From Acidicapsa acidisoli (lineage in GTDB: Bacteria; Acidobacteriota; Terriglobia; Terriglobales; Acidobacteriaceae), in contig NZ_JAGSYI010000002.1 of NCBI RefSeq assembly GCF_025685625.1, forward strand, positions 1,674,001-1,738,000: DNA of 64,000 nt, read 5' to 3'. The notes under the pieces are model-generated. The model was not told the DNA's origin. It did not search any database and saw nothing but the letters and a program-made list of their open reading frames with translations. This document shows, in pieces, positions 44,464 to 58,478 of the stretch; positions within the stretch are counted from its first letter, which is position 1, and each line of letters starts with the position of its first letter. A program made the position numbers and the translations under genes.

Positions 44464-47229
44464 TCACTCGTGCCGCAGCGCCTCAACCGGCTCCACGCCA
44501 GCCGCGCGCCGTGCCGGAATCCAACTGGCCGCCAGGGCAACCGCCAAAAGAATCGAAATGCCCGCCGCCATCGTGACCGGATCATCGGGCCGGATTCCAT
44601 ACAACATCGAGCGAAGCAACCGGCAGAGCACCAAGGCCGCAACCGCCCCGGCAACAACGCCAATCCCAGCCAATCCTGTGCTCTCGCGCAGAATCATGCC
44701 ACGCACCTGGCCCGGCAGCGCCCCGAGCGCCAGCCGTATACCGATTTCGTTCGTCCTCTGCGCCACCGAGTATGCCATGACGCCGTAAACGCCCACCGAA
44801 GCCAGCGCCAGAGCCAGCAGGCCAAACCCCGAGGTCAGTGTGACGAATACCCGCTCCTGCTCGGTAGCCGACAAGATCTGTTGCTCCTGGGTGCGCACGT
44901 TGATCAGCGGCAGATCCGGATCAAGCCTTTGCACCACCCTACGTAGAGCCGGAATGGCTGCGTCGGGCTCGCCTCCCGTGCGAATCTCATACGTCCAGGT
45001 TCCATTCGCGCTCTGCTGCTGAACAAATGGCACAAAAAACTGCGGCGGAGGCTCATCGCGCAGGCTCGCATAGTGCGTGTCCGCGCATACGCCCACAATC
45101 TGGATCAGCGTGTGCTTTTCCCCGTGGAAGCGTCTTCCAACCGGATTCTGGTTGGGAAATCGCTCCCTGGCCAAGCTGGCATTGATAATACCCACCTTGA
45201 CCGAAGTTGACGTATCCTGCGGCCCAAATGAGCGCCCTTCAAGAATCGGAATACCCATCATCCGAAAGAAACTGGTGCCAACGATGTTGTAATACTCGGC
45301 GTCGTCATTTCCCTTTATGGCCGTCACGCCCTCGGGCAGAAAAGTGGTTCGGTTGGTGCTGTTCGCAATGTAGGCCACAGCAGCCGGAGACACGTCCTCC
45401 ACGCCGGGCACCGCTGCGATCGCCTGTTGAAGCTGAGTATGAAATTCGACATCCTTTCCCGCAGGATATTGCTTCGGAGGCAAGCTGATCTCGGCCAGCA
45501 ACAGATGATCCGTGCGGAATCCCACATTGACGGCATTCAGACCAACCAGCGTACGCAGAAACAGCCCCGCGCCAATCACCAGCAAAGTCGACAGCGCAAT
45601 CTGAAACGCCACCAGCGATCGCCCACCCCAGCTCTTGCGGCGCCGTGTGACCGACTGCGAACTCTCTTTGAGTCCAGCGCTCACTCCAGCGCGAGCGGCA
45701 GCGAAAGCAGGCGCTAATCCAAACAGGATTCCCGTTGCGATGGTGATGGCAACCGTAAAGAGCAGCACCTTCCAGTCGAAATGCACTCGAGGATCGTCGC
45801 TCGACCATCCCATATGCGTCAGTCTTGGAGCGACGATAGTGCCCGCATAACCCAGCACCGCGCCACCGGCCCCGCCCAGAGCCGCCAACACCAGGCTCTC
45901 CACCAGCATCTGCCGTGCAATGCGTCTGCGCCCTGCGCCCATGGCCAGCCGCACCGATATCTCCCGCTGCCGCTGCGTGCCTCGCGCCAGCATCAGGTTA
46001 GCGATGTTGGCGCAGGACAGCACCAGCACAAAGCCAACCATCGTGAGCAGCACCCGCATCGGCTGCAGGAAGGAGCGGCCCTGGCGAAACAGACCACGGC
46101 TGCCATCGTGCAGATCCATCCGTGGCAGGTCCTCATCAGGATGCACCGGCAGTGTCGCCCGCGCCGCCGCGCCCAGCTCAGCATCGAGAGCCGCCTGCGC
46201 CGTTGCGTCCGAGACGCCGGGCCGTATGCGGCCTATCACATTCACCCACCACTCGCGATTATCAGAGAGCAGCGAGCCTCGATCTCCATTCGGCCGCAAC
46301 AGCGGCTGCATCGCCAGCGGAGCAAACAACTGTGGCGAACCCATGGTGCTTCGTGCGCCGGTGAACCCTTTGGGATTCACCCCGATAATTGTCAACGGCA
46401 CTTCATTGAGCTTGATGATCTGTCCCAGCACCGTCGGCGAACCGCCGAACTCTCGCTGCCACAGGCCGTAGCTGATTACCACCACCGCGCCATTCGCCGT
46501 GGAAACATCGTCCACCTCTGAGATAACCCGTCCCAGCACCGGCCTTACGCCAAGCTGGCTGTAGTAATTGCCCGAAACCAGCTCACCCTCGGCCTGCTGC
46601 GCCTGCCCCGCGATGGTCGCATTCCCACTCATCCCCTTGAAGGCGAATAGCTTTTCCATCACCTGGTTCTGTGCTCGAAGCTGCTGATAGACGGGATAGG
46701 AAAAAGAAGTGCTTGTAACCCGTCCATCCCCGACCGGATCGTAATCACCCCAGATGCTGTGGACAGCCACATGCTTCTTCGTCCCCGTCCAGGCAAGCAG
46801 ACGCAACTCAGATGGCCGCTCCACCGCCAACCGCTCGTACAGAATTTGCCTGGCCATCGAAAAGATCGTTGTGTTCGCCCCAATTGCTAGCGCAAGAGAA
46901 ATCACAGCCATCGCGGTAAATCCCAGGCTCCGCCGCAACCTCCGCAAGGCGTAGGGAAGATCGCCACCTAGCTCGTCTGATAGCCGCAAGCCAAGCGAGG
47001 CGCGCATTGCCTCCTTATGAACGACTGTCGAACCCAGCGCGATGCGGGCGCGGCGCGAAGCCTCCGCTGCGGAGTACCCGCTTCGAATCAGGTCAGCGGT
47101 CAAATCCGCCAGATGGCTAGCTAGTTCCGCCTCCATCTCGGCCTCCAGCCGGTTGCGCTGCGCCACCGCGCGAAACCATGACCGGGGCTCGGCAACCATC
47201 CTGCTGAGTAAGAGATAGAGCCGCTTCAT
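44464..47229 (-). CDS. ADOP-family orphan ABC permease, upstream copy
   Basis: A 921-residue paralogue of the preceding permease: prefix domain (RNRLEAEMEAELASHLADLTADL), two FtsX modules with ALAIGANTTIFSMARQIL, a mid-protein MacB repeat with SWGGRSLVAFQIALSTLLVIGA, and ARRAAGVEPVEALRHE at the end. Its ATG at 47229 overlaps the padR stop (ATGA), which settles the start and shows translational coupling. It is probably regulated by PadR. Confidence 0.88.
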   Translation of the reverse strand: MKRLYLLLSRMVAEPRSWFRAVAQRNRLEAEMEAELASHLADLTADLIRSGYSAAEASRRARIALGSTVVHKEAMRASLGLRLSDELGGDLPYALRRLRRSLGFTAMAVISLALAIGANTTIFSMARQILYERLAVERPSELRLLAWTGTKKHVAVHSIWGDYDPVGDGRVTSTSFSYPVYQQLRAQNQVMEKLFAFKGMSGNATIAGQAQQAEGELVSGNYYSQLGVRPVLGRVISEVDDVSTANGAVVVISYGLWQREFGGSPTVLGQIIKLNEVPLTIIGVNPKGFTGARSTMGSPQLFAPLAMQPLLRPNGDRGSLLSDNREWWVNVIGRIRPGVSDATAQAALDAELGAAARATLPVHPDEDLPRMDLHDGSRGLFRQGRSFLQPMRVLLTMVGFVLVLSCANIANLMLARGTQRQREISVRLAMGAGRRRIARQMLVESLVLAALGGAGGAVLGYAGTIVAPRLTHMGWSSDDPRVHFDWKVLLFTVAITIATGILFGLAPAFAAARAGVSAGLKESSQSVTRRRKSWGGRSLVAFQIALSTLLVIGAGLFLRTLVGLNAVNVGFRTDHLLLAEISLPPKQYPAGKDVEFHTQLQQAIAAVPGVEDVSPAAVAYIANSTNRTTFLPEGVTAIKGNDDAEYYNIVGTSFFRMMGIPILEGRSFGPQDTSTSVKVGIINASLARERFPNQNPVGRRFHGEKHTLIQIVGVCADTHYASLRDEPPPQFFVPFVQQQSANGTWTYEIRTGGEPDAAIPALRRVVQRLDPDLPLINVRTQEQQILSATEQERVFVTLTSGFGLLALALASVGVYGVMAYSVAQRTNEIGIRLALGALPGQVRGMILRESTGLAGIGVVAGAVAALVLCRLLRSMLYGIRPDDPVTMAAGISILLAVALAASWIPARRAAGVEPVEALRHE

Positions 47230-47582
47230 GCCCCCTCCGGTTCTGCGAGCAGAATCGTCCCCATGATCCCAGCCATGCGGTTCCACTTATCCATCTCTTC
47301 GTCAAGGCGCATGCGTCCCGCAGCGGTTAGGCGGTAGAACTTCGCCCGGCGGTTGTTCTCGCTTTCGCCCCAGTCGCTCGCGATCGCTCCCTGGTGCTCC
47401 AGCCGGTACAGAGCCGGATACAGCGACCCCTGCTGAATCACCAGCGTTTGCCCCGAGATTTGCTGAATCCGCAATAAAACGCCGTAGCCGTGCAGCGGGC
47501 CGAGCGAAACGGCCTTCAGAATAAGCAGGTCGAGCGTGCCCTGCAAAAGATCAAGCTGCTTGTCAGACGATTGTTCGGACAA
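47226..47582 (-). CDS. PadR-family transcriptional regulator
   Basis: A 118-residue winged-helix repressor. Typical PadR features are LDLLQGTLDLLILKAVSLGPLHGYG, then QQGSLYPALYRLEHQGAI and WGESENNRRAKFYRLTAAG. It starts at TTG with AGGAGA seven bases upstream. It overlaps the first permease gene by four bases and has a palindromic site directly before it, so it is very likely autoregulatory and controls the two permeases. Effector unknown; PadR ligands include phenolics and drugs. Confidence 0.92.
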   Translation of the reverse strand: MSEQSSDKQLDLLQGTLDLLILKAVSLGPLHGYGVLLRIQQISGQTLVIQQGSLYPALYRLEHQGAIASDWGESENNRRAKFYRLTAAGRMRLDEEMDKWNRMAGIMGTILLAEPEGA

Positions 47583-47590
47583 GATACTCT

Positions 47591-47651
47591 CCTAGATCGT
47601 CTAAGCTTAGACGGTCTAGGAAAGCGTAACGAGGCTCTCCTAGATTGTCAA
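47591..47651 (-). promoter_or_regulatory. padR promoter and palindromic operator
   Basis: On the minus strand TTGACA (47651-47646), 17 bases, then TACGCT (47628-47623) form a promoter. Downstream at 47620-47591 lies a 30-base inverted repeat with one mismatch (CCTAGACCGTCTAA, GC, TTAGACGATCTAGG). A half site TCTAGGAGAG also sits between the two promoter boxes. The inner end of the palindrome touches the AGGAGA ribosome site. Confidence 0.72.
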
Positions 47652-47669
47652 GGAGAAGATTCCAAGAGA

Positions 47670-48974
47670 TTACTTGGTTGCCCTGCGCATCCAAGCAGGC
47701 GCTCGACACAATGGATCGCCAATCACTACATCTTCCCAACCCACAAACCGCGAAGCCGCATAAAAGCTCTCCGCCAGCGTGAACCCCGACGTATATCGCT
47801 CCATCGCGACCGCAGGCGAAGCAATCGCCTGCAGCAGTGGCTCATCCGTGTATCCCTTCACACCCGTAATGCCATGCGCGATGAGATCCGTGATCAACGA
47901 TTGGCCGCCCGTTGTCGGCAGAAACGTGCGCGCGCTCGTTGAGACCGCCGTATCGCCAATGGCGCCGGGATCAAAGCTGAGCGATTCATACGCCTTCTCG
48001 TTGTACTTGGCGTCATTACTGCCCCACGAAAAGTACCCCATCAGATTCGAGCGGTCACCGACAAAAACTTCGTCCCGATCGAGCTCCGTCGGAATTTTTC
48101 GCGCCATCAGCAGATCCCCAGCCTTCACCATATCTGCGTTCCACAAGCCATAATCCGATTCGTCCGGAATCGGCCCTGTCACCGCAAAAGGTTGGCCGGC
48201 CACATCGGTGCTCTTGAATTTGAAAATCGGCTGCACATCGAGGAGCACCTCGCCGCGCACCTTGCCGCTTGAATCCTTCTCGCTTTCAGCCGCCAGTGCC
48301 CTCGTTACAAGCGCCTCAGCGTCAGCCTGCGTATAGCCATCCAGCCGCGTCACCAGGTAGCCACCAAACTTGGCATGGCTGAACGGCTCGTCTTTGTTCC
48401 AATACCGGTTCAACCAGCCAAACCCATCAGCACCCGACCCATGAATGCTGATCTTCACCGCACCGGGGATCGACGCGTAATTCATCGCCGCCAGATAGCT
48501 GTCAATCGACGGATGAAGATTGCCTGTCGTATGCTCATCGCGCGACCCCGTGTCGCCACCATCAATCCGGATCGGCACCCCCTTGGTCAGAACAATGAAA
48601 TTGATTTCTGAGTGATGTTCGAGAAACCCGGCAATCGGCGCAGCGATTTCTCGCTTGTAATCAGCCAGCGGGATCGTCTCATTCGCGGCGCTAACAGCAG
48701 AATCCAAGCAATGAATGACAATTGTCTTGGTCACGCCTCGCCTGGCGGCATAGTCCTTGCCAATCGCCATGGAGATCGGACTGTCAGCGTTATAGACCAG
48801 CAATACTTCAGAGGATGAGTGAGGCGGCCCAGACGCTGCTCCAACTGCAGCAGCATCACAGCAAGAAATCGCTGCTGCAAACAGCGAACCGATCACAACA
48901 GTGAGAGTTTTCAATTGAAATCGAACCACAGGCGCCTCACTGCTCCAGCAAATTCGAACTCCGCGAGTTCTCAT
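47670..48974 (-). CDS. TIGR03790-family protein of unknown function
   Basis: A ~434-residue exported protein of the TIGR03790 family, found in bacteria with extracellular or surface functions but not characterised. Signal or anchor region about 20-50; the conserved VLLVYNADSPISMAIGKDYAARR, NFIVLTKGVPIRI and GSNDAKYNE segments are present. The start is uncertain, with ATG at 48974 or a later GTG. It lies 74 bases after queD on the same strand. Confidence 0.75.
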   Translation of the reverse strand: MRTRGVRICWSSEAPVVRFQLKTLTVVIGSLFAAAISCCDAAAVGAASGPPHSSSEVLLVYNADSPISMAIGKDYAARRGVTKTIVIHCLDSAVSAANETIPLADYKREIAAPIAGFLEHHSEINFIVLTKGVPIRIDGGDTGSRDEHTTGNLHPSIDSYLAAMNYASIPGAVKISIHGSGADGFGWLNRYWNKDEPFSHAKFGGYLVTRLDGYTQADAEALVTRALAAESEKDSSGKVRGEVLLDVQPIFKFKSTDVAGQPFAVTGPIPDESDYGLWNADMVKAGDLLMARKIPTELDRDEVFVGDRSNLMGYFSWGSNDAKYNEKAYESLSFDPGAIGDTAVSTSARTFLPTTGGQSLITDLIAHGITGVKGYTDEPLLQAIASPAVAMERYTSGFTLAESFYAASRFVGWEDVVIGDPLCRAPAWMRRATK

Positions 48975-49048
48975 TATAGGGATAGGGCAGCAGCAAGCAC
49001 GCCAATGTGACCTCGAGCTCACTTCATCCGCTCGTGACCGGCAGAAAA

Positions 49049-49414
49049 TCAGCTCTCAGATTCTCCGTTATAGACACACCCGCTGGTACAGGTCTCCTGC
49101 ACCACAACCTTGCTCAATAATGGCAACGTCGGCCGCAATTCCCTCCAGATCCATCGGGCCAGATTTTCGCTCGTTGGATTCTCCAAACCTGGAACCTCAT
49201 TCAGGCAGTAGTGATCGATGCGCTCTTCGATCGGCGCAAAGGCAGCTTTAATTGCGGCAAAATCAAGCACCCATCCGAGCACCGGATCGACAGAACCGCT
49301 TACGTATATCTGGATCTGAAAGCTGTGACCATGCATCCGCGCGCATTTGTGGCCTGGAGGAACATTCGGCAGCCAGTGCGCGGCTTCAATCGAGAATTGC
49401 TTGAAAATCTCCAT
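49049..49414 (-). CDS. queD: 6-carboxy-5,6,7,8-tetrahydropterin synthase
   Basis: A 121-residue enzyme of the T-fold that makes 6-carboxytetrahydropterin, the second step of preQ0/queuosine synthesis. Zinc ligands are H13 in EAAHWLP and the two His of MHGHSF (H29, H31); C24 in [10 protein letters not shown] is the catalytic cysteine. Gene order queE-queD is common. It starts nine bases after the queE stop. Confidence 0.94.
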   Translation of the reverse strand: MEIFKQFSIEAAHWLPNVPPGHKCARMHGHSFQIQIYVSGSVDPVLGWVLDFAAIKAAFAPIEERIDHYCLNEVPGLENPTSENLARWIWRELRPTLPLLSKVVVQETCTSGCVYNGESES

Positions 49415-49423
49415 CCGCTTCTC

Positions 49424-50077
49424 CTATGGAATCCCCAGGAATTTATGCGTCTGCAGACTCAGCCGCCACGAAGGATGATCGAGACAGTAACGCACAGCAG
49501 ACTGAGTGTTGAGGATCTGGTTCGGACCATCCATCGGCTGGAGGAAGAAGTTTCTGAATGCAAGCTTCTCAAAATCGGAGGGGTCGAGCCCGGTCTGAGG
49601 AAAGACCAGCTTCAACTCATTCCCGGATTGCTGGACAAGCCGCGTCCCCGCTTTGGGACTGACACACAGCCAGTCCACACCCTCTGGAGCGTGCACGGTT
49701 CCGTTGGTTTCCACCGCAATTTCGAAATTGAGGGAGTGCAGTGCGCCAATCAAAGCTCTATCCAGTTGGAGCAACGGCTCGCCGCCAGTACACACAACAA
49801 ACTTCCGATGCAAAGCCTTGGCAGCCGTAGGCGATTCTTTCGGCCATGCCAGATCGATTGCCGCCGCCAGGGCCTCGGCGGATTCAAACTTTCCGCCGCC
49901 CACGCCGTCAACGCCAACGAAATCCGTGTCGCAAAATTGGCAAACCGCCGTTGCGCGATCAGCCTCGCGGCCCGACCAGAGATTGCAGCCGGAAAAGCGG
50001 CAAAATACCGCAGCGCGGCCAGCCTGCGCACCTTCCCCTTGCAAGGTGTAGAAAATCTCTTTGACTGTGTAGCTCAT
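49424..50077 (-). CDS. queE: 7-carboxy-7-deazaguanine synthase
   Basis: A 217-residue radical SAM enzyme converting 6-carboxytetrahydropterin to 7-carboxy-7-deazaguanine. It has TLQGEG near residue 11 and the cluster cysteines at C31, C46 and C49 (C-x14-C-x2-C, the QueE variant). Together with queD it supplies 7-deazaguanine for queuosine; queC and queF are not in the window. It begins 54 bases past the rRNA terminator, so it has its own promoter or depends on read-through. Confidence 0.93.
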   Translation of the reverse strand: MSYTVKEIFYTLQGEGAQAGRAAVFCRFSGCNLWSGREADRATAVCQFCDTDFVGVDGVGGGKFESAEALAAAIDLAWPKESPTAAKALHRKFVVCTGGEPLLQLDRALIGALHSLNFEIAVETNGTVHAPEGVDWLCVSPKAGTRLVQQSGNELKLVFPQTGLDPSDFEKLAFRNFFLQPMDGPNQILNTQSAVRYCLDHPSWRLSLQTHKFLGIP

Positions 50078-50131
50078 GAAGGAGTCCGTTCAATGAATGG
50101 ATGCTGCTTGCATCCCGAAAGCTGTAAAAAC

Positions 50132-50166
50132 ACAAAAGGCCAGTCCGCAATGGACTGGCCTTTTGT
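50132..50166 (-). terminator. rRNA operon terminator
   Basis: A 15-base perfect stem (ACAAAAGGCCAGTCC with its complement), loop of five, then T-rich sequence on the minus strand. It lies just after the 5S gene. Confidence 0.92.
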
Positions 50167-50177
50167 ACTGATGATTA

Positions 50178-50294
<117 letters not shown>

Positions 50295-50486
50295 AACTTG
50301 ATGGCGCTTGGCGGGTGGTTCCCCGCAGCCAGGCACTCTGATTCGCTCGCATACAGATTGTTTCTTCTTGCTCGCGAGCGCAGGTGCAAACAGCAAACTG
50401 GCGCCAAAAACTTGCAAAACGAAATTGATCGGGTAATACAAGGTGTTACAGAAGAATGTCGATAAGAATCACTCAAGCAGTTGGTA

Positions 50487-53441
<2,955 letters not shown>

Positions 53442-53641
53442 GGAGCCGGATCGCTCCGGTCCTGTTCAAAGTTAATCTTGATTATCCGCCTTGAGATCGA
53501 TCGCTTGCGACTCGCGTCGCTACGACCATTCTCCTTAAAGACACTCTTCTTTTTTTGAACACTTTCCTAGCCGCTGCGTTCTGTCTTGCGACATATACAG
53601 ACGGCCAAAATGTGCTCGGCCTTGTATTACCCAATCAATTT

Positions 53642-53655
53642 CGTTGTCAAAGATC
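53642..53655 (-). promoter_or_regulatory. boxA-like antitermination site in the 16S-23S spacer
   Basis: GATCTTTGACAACG matches the GATCTTTGACAACA at 55936-55923 in the leader and resembles Nus-factor boxA of rRNA operons. It lies between tRNA-Ala and 23S. Confidence 0.7.
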
Positions 53656-53806
53656 CAGAGCATTCCGACTAAGGAATGTTGAGCCCTAGGGCTTGGAAAC
53701 CAGTTGAACGGTTAAACTTGATAAACCATTCAACCCCTGTCTCCGGGTCGATGCCATAGCCCATAAGCCATGACGTCCAACCGGATACAGTGAATGATCT
53801 GAGGAG

Positions 53807-53882
53807 TGGTGGAGCTGAACGGGATCGAACCGTTGACCCCCTGCTTGCAAAGCAGGTGCTCTCCCAACTGAGCTACAGCCCC
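53807..53882 (-). tRNA. tRNA-Ala (anticodon UGC)
   Basis: 76 bases, acceptor GGGGCTG with CAGCTCC, anticodon loop CTTTGCAAG, T-loop GGTTCGATCC, CCA encoded. Confidence 0.97.
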
Positions 53883-53908
53883 AACTTCTTGGGAACGTGC
53901 GGCTGAGA

Positions 53909-53985
<77 letters not shown>

Positions 53986-54281
53986 GAGTTAGTTGTCACT
54001 CCTGGGCGGCTGCGTTTGAAGTCAACTTGCGACCAAACAACAGCGCGATTGCTCTTAATCCATCCTCATCCATTCAAAAAGGTTTCGAGGACAAGGTTGA
54101 ACGTGCAGAGCGACTACGTCGCTCGGGACCATCGTGGAAAACAAATCAGTCAGAGAAGGCCTGAACCGGACTCCTGCAAGCAAGACTCGCGTCTGACTTA
54201 CAGGGTTGTGTGACCACCGCATCCTACGTCTCTCGACGTTCCGCATTCGCGGAAGGGATGCTAAGCGCCACAGCGTTCTCT

Positions 54282-55789
<1,508 letters not shown>

Positions 55790-55922
55790 ACTGTTCACCA
55801 GTCCTAGGCGACGGAGGTCGACCTGGATCTGGCAGCACCACGGAATAAATCCGTGATGACTTATTTTGTGAGAAGATTCAAGCCAAAGCTGCTTGTCTTC
55901 ATCACGACTGGCACGTTCAACC

Positions 55923-55936
55923 TGTTGTCAAAGATC
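55923..55936 (-). promoter_or_regulatory. boxA-like antitermination site in the rRNA leader
   Basis: GATCTTTGACAACA in the leader, repeated in the spacer. A six-pair hairpin (CACGGA/TCCGTG, loop ATAAA on the plus strand) lies at 55839-55855, between boxA and 16S. Confidence 0.7.
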
Positions 55937-56071
55937 CTTACGACCCTCCGCCTGAGCGGTGCCGTTTGGATCGAGGCCCGGAATCGCTTCCGAGTGTCCT
56001 CGAACTTGTGCGCCGATTTCTACTCCGATTCGCTTTCGCGTCATCGTTTCGTCGTCGTTAGCGCCTTTCCC

Positions 56072-56100
56072 AGTTTACCGTTTCTCTATCCCTCTGTCAA
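56072..56100 (-). promoter_or_regulatory. rRNA operon promoter
   Basis: On the minus strand a perfect TTGACA (56100-56095), spacer of 17, and TAAACT (56077-56072), preceded by an A-rich upstream segment (56101-56127) resembling an UP element and followed by a GC-rich discriminator. Confidence 0.8.
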
Positions 56101-56248
56101 CTCTTTTGTTTTCACTCTTTTATCGAGCCGCTCATCTTCATTGATAGCGGTTGCAACTCGAACAAGTGAAATCCCAGAGGACCGATAAAGCCGGATTCCG
56201 TGAAATCGCTGCTGCGCAAAAATTTGAAAGATCAACCAGCATTTCGCC

Positions 56249-56266
56249 CAAGCCAATATTGGCTTG
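56249..56266. repeat. Perfect palindrome upstream of the rRNA promoter
   Basis: CAAGCCAATATTGGCTTG, 18 bases. A second, shorter GC-rich dyad (CCCGGGTCCTCGGG) follows at about 56282. Function unknown. Confidence 0.6.
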
Positions 56267-56427
56267 CGAGGCCCAAATACTCCCGGGTCCTCGGGTCTTG
56301 CAATGGTATGTTCTCTGCGGGATTCCCTACAGGGGTAGAGGGGCACTTGCCTCACCTCACCCAACGAACCGGCTTCTCGTCTCCCTTTCGGGCTGGCTTT
56401 TATGCCACTTGAGAAGCTCCACTGCTC

Positions 56428-56770
56428 TTAAGCAACTTTCTGAGAGTATCACTGCTCACTCTCATTTGCAAGCCCCAGTCCGAATCTTACTGAACTAAGT
56501 TGAAAACTGCTTGCTGCCGTTGCGGTCTAAATTTTGTTTACTGCCCGCTTCCGTCTGCCTCAGTACCGCTTGGCTTTCGGTTGCAACTTTCTGAGACTAT
56601 CACTGCTTCGTCTCTCTTGCAAGTGCCTCGTTCAAGCTTTATTAATCCTTGCCAGATCACTCTGAACTCAGCCTGAAGTTGTCACTTGCCATTGCTTCCG
56701 TAGCCGCCGTGTTGCTTGGCTCCCGGTTGCAACTTTTCGAGAATAGCAACTGCCCAGCCGGAGCGCAAGG
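56428..56770. repeat. Degenerate ~150-base tandem repeats between MarC and the rRNA operon
   Basis: Three units share GCAACTTTCTGAGA-like cores beginning near 56431, 56583 and 56729, with spacing of about 152 and 146 bases, and each is followed by a CTTGCAAG-like or CGCAAG word. Units 2 and 3 also share GCTTGGCTxxCGGTTGCAACTTT. Units 1 and 2 contain a hairpin with compensating changes (TGAGAGT/ACTCTCA in one, GAGAC/GTCTC in the other). Confidence 0.7.
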
Positions 56771-56855
56771 ATGTTTCTGTTGAAAAACCGGGCAGTTCTG
56801 TGCAAATGTGCGAAATGCCCTGTATTGATGCGCCTTTCGCCACAAAACTCTCCAC

Positions 56856-57548
56856 TCAAAAGCCGGCTTGGTGCGCAATCAGACCCAGGTCCGTGAGTCC
56901 ATTGACGAAGAATTGCATGGCCAGAGCCACCAGCAGCAACCCCATGATGCGCACAAGGATGCGAATACCCGTCTCTCCCATGAAGGTACGCACACGGTCC
57001 GCTCCCGCGAGCACCCAGTAGCTGACCAGCGCTGTGAACGCGATGCATCCCACAATCGCGGCCATCTGCCAGGCCGTCGTAACTTGCCCTACCAGCACCA
57101 TCACGGAAGAAATCGCTCCCGGCCCGGCGAGCATCGGAATCCCCAACGGCACAATCCCAGCGTCCTCCTTGTGCGTGGCTTCCTCGGTATCGCCGCTCGC
57201 TTCCTGGGTGGGCGAACGCTTGGCCTGCAGCATATCCAGCCCAATGAGCAGCAGGATCAGTCCGCCGGCAATCTCAAACGCCGGCAACGTAATGCCAAAC
57301 ATGCGGAAGATCACCCGCCCGGCAAACGCAAAGGTAGTCAGAACGATGAAGCAGGTGAGCGCTCCCTTGCGCGCCATACGCGAACGCCGTGCCGGATCGA
57401 CGCCGTCCGTGATGGCCAGAAACGAAGGGATGGCGGCAAACGGATCGACCAAGAAGAAAATCGAACTGACCGCGAGAAGGGAAAAGCGAACATAAGGCGT
57501 CGTTTGCAGCTCATGCAACACGCCTACCGCTGGATTTTCAAATATCAC
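56856..57548 (-). CDS. MarC-family integral membrane protein
   Basis: A 230-residue six-helix protein of the MarC/UPF0056 family (FFLVDPFAAIPSFLAIT near the N-terminus, LGIPMLAGPGAISSVMVLVGQ in the middle). The family was once linked to multiple antibiotic resistance but its role is unknown. A charged loop of about 20 residues (TQEASGDTEEATHKED) joins the halves. GTG start. Confidence 0.9.
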   Translation of the reverse strand: MIFENPAVGVLHELQTTPYVRFSLLAVSSIFFLVDPFAAIPSFLAITDGVDPARRSRMARKGALTCFIVLTTFAFAGRVIFRMFGITLPAFEIAGGLILLLIGLDMLQAKRSPTQEASGDTEEATHKEDAGIVPLGIPMLAGPGAISSVMVLVGQVTTAWQMAAIVGCIAFTALVSYWVLAGADRVRTFMGETGIRILVRIMGLLLVALAMQFFVNGLTDLGLIAHQAGF

Positions 57549-57758
57549 TCTTCAGCCTACTCCCGCGAAGTTACAGTTCGCGCACGTTGCGCCGTGTCAT
57601 CCACAGGCCTCATCGCTTAGAGCAAACGAAGGAAGGTGGCGGATGCAATGTTTTCCGTTCCTCACGATTGAGGCTTCCCGAAATTGCCCTATCCGGCCAC
57701 CTGAACCAGCTCGACGAAGTCAGCAATGCTTTCGGAATACAGGAGATTGAGAGAAATC

Positions 57759-58478
57759 CTATTCAATTTCGGCAAACGAAGGGATGGCGGCGTGTCCGCG
57801 CAGATCCGGGACAGCCTGATTCCCTTCTCTCACCGAGAGCCGCGTCTCGCACCCAGCCTCTCGCGCAGGGTCCAGCTCCCGCAGCAAATCGGAAACAAAG
57901 AGTATCTCCTCCGTCTTAACCCCCATGGCATCAGCAATTGTCCGATAGCTTTCTGGCGCAGTCTTTGGCCCGGTGTGCGTGTCAAAGTAGGCGGAAATAA
58001 AAGGCGTGAGATCCCCGGCACTGGAATATCGAAAGAGCAGTTGCTGCGCCTCCACGGACCCCGAAGAGTAAATCGCAACCCGGGCCTCGCGGCTCCATCG
58101 GGCCAGAGCTTCCGGCACATCGGCAAAGACCGTCCCCACCAGTTCGCCCGCCAAAAATCCAGCTTTCCAAATCTTCCCTTGCAAACTCTTGAGCGCCGTT
58201 GATTTTCGATCCCGATCCATCAGCCACAGCAGATAAGCAGACGCCCGATCCACGCCATCCCCGCCAAGGAACCTCGGAACATCCAAACCAGCTTCGCCGC
58301 GGTTCTCCTCGGCCAGCAATGCCAAATCAGCCGCAACCTCCGGCTCATCGGCGTGTTCAGTCAGAAACTCCCGCAAATGCTTCCGCGCATAAGGAAAAAG
58401 CTGCTCTGAAACCAGCGAAACCGGCGAAGTCGTACCCTCGACATCGAGCAGATAAACACGCGGGCGGGCCGAAATCAT
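57759..58478 (-). CDS. mtnC: Enolase-phosphatase E1
   Basis: A 239-residue HAD-family enzyme of methionine salvage, turning 2,3-diketo-5-methylthiopentyl-1-phosphate into acireductone. The nucleophile motif is D12-V-E14-G-T-T; YSSGSV and SDLLRELDPA complete the HAD set. Its ATG overlaps the mtnD stop by four bases (58475-58478), which fixes the start. Last gene of the mtnB-mtnD-mtnC operon. Confidence 0.93.
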   Translation of the reverse strand: MISARPRVYLLDVEGTTSPVSLVSEQLFPYARKHLREFLTEHADEPEVAADLALLAEENRGEAGLDVPRFLGGDGVDRASAYLLWLMDRDRKSTALKSLQGKIWKAGFLAGELVGTVFADVPEALARWSREARVAIYSSGSVEAQQLLFRYSSAGDLTPFISAYFDTHTGPKTAPESYRTIADAMGVKTEEILFVSDLLRELDPAREAGCETRLSVREGNQAVPDLRGHAAIPSFAEIE

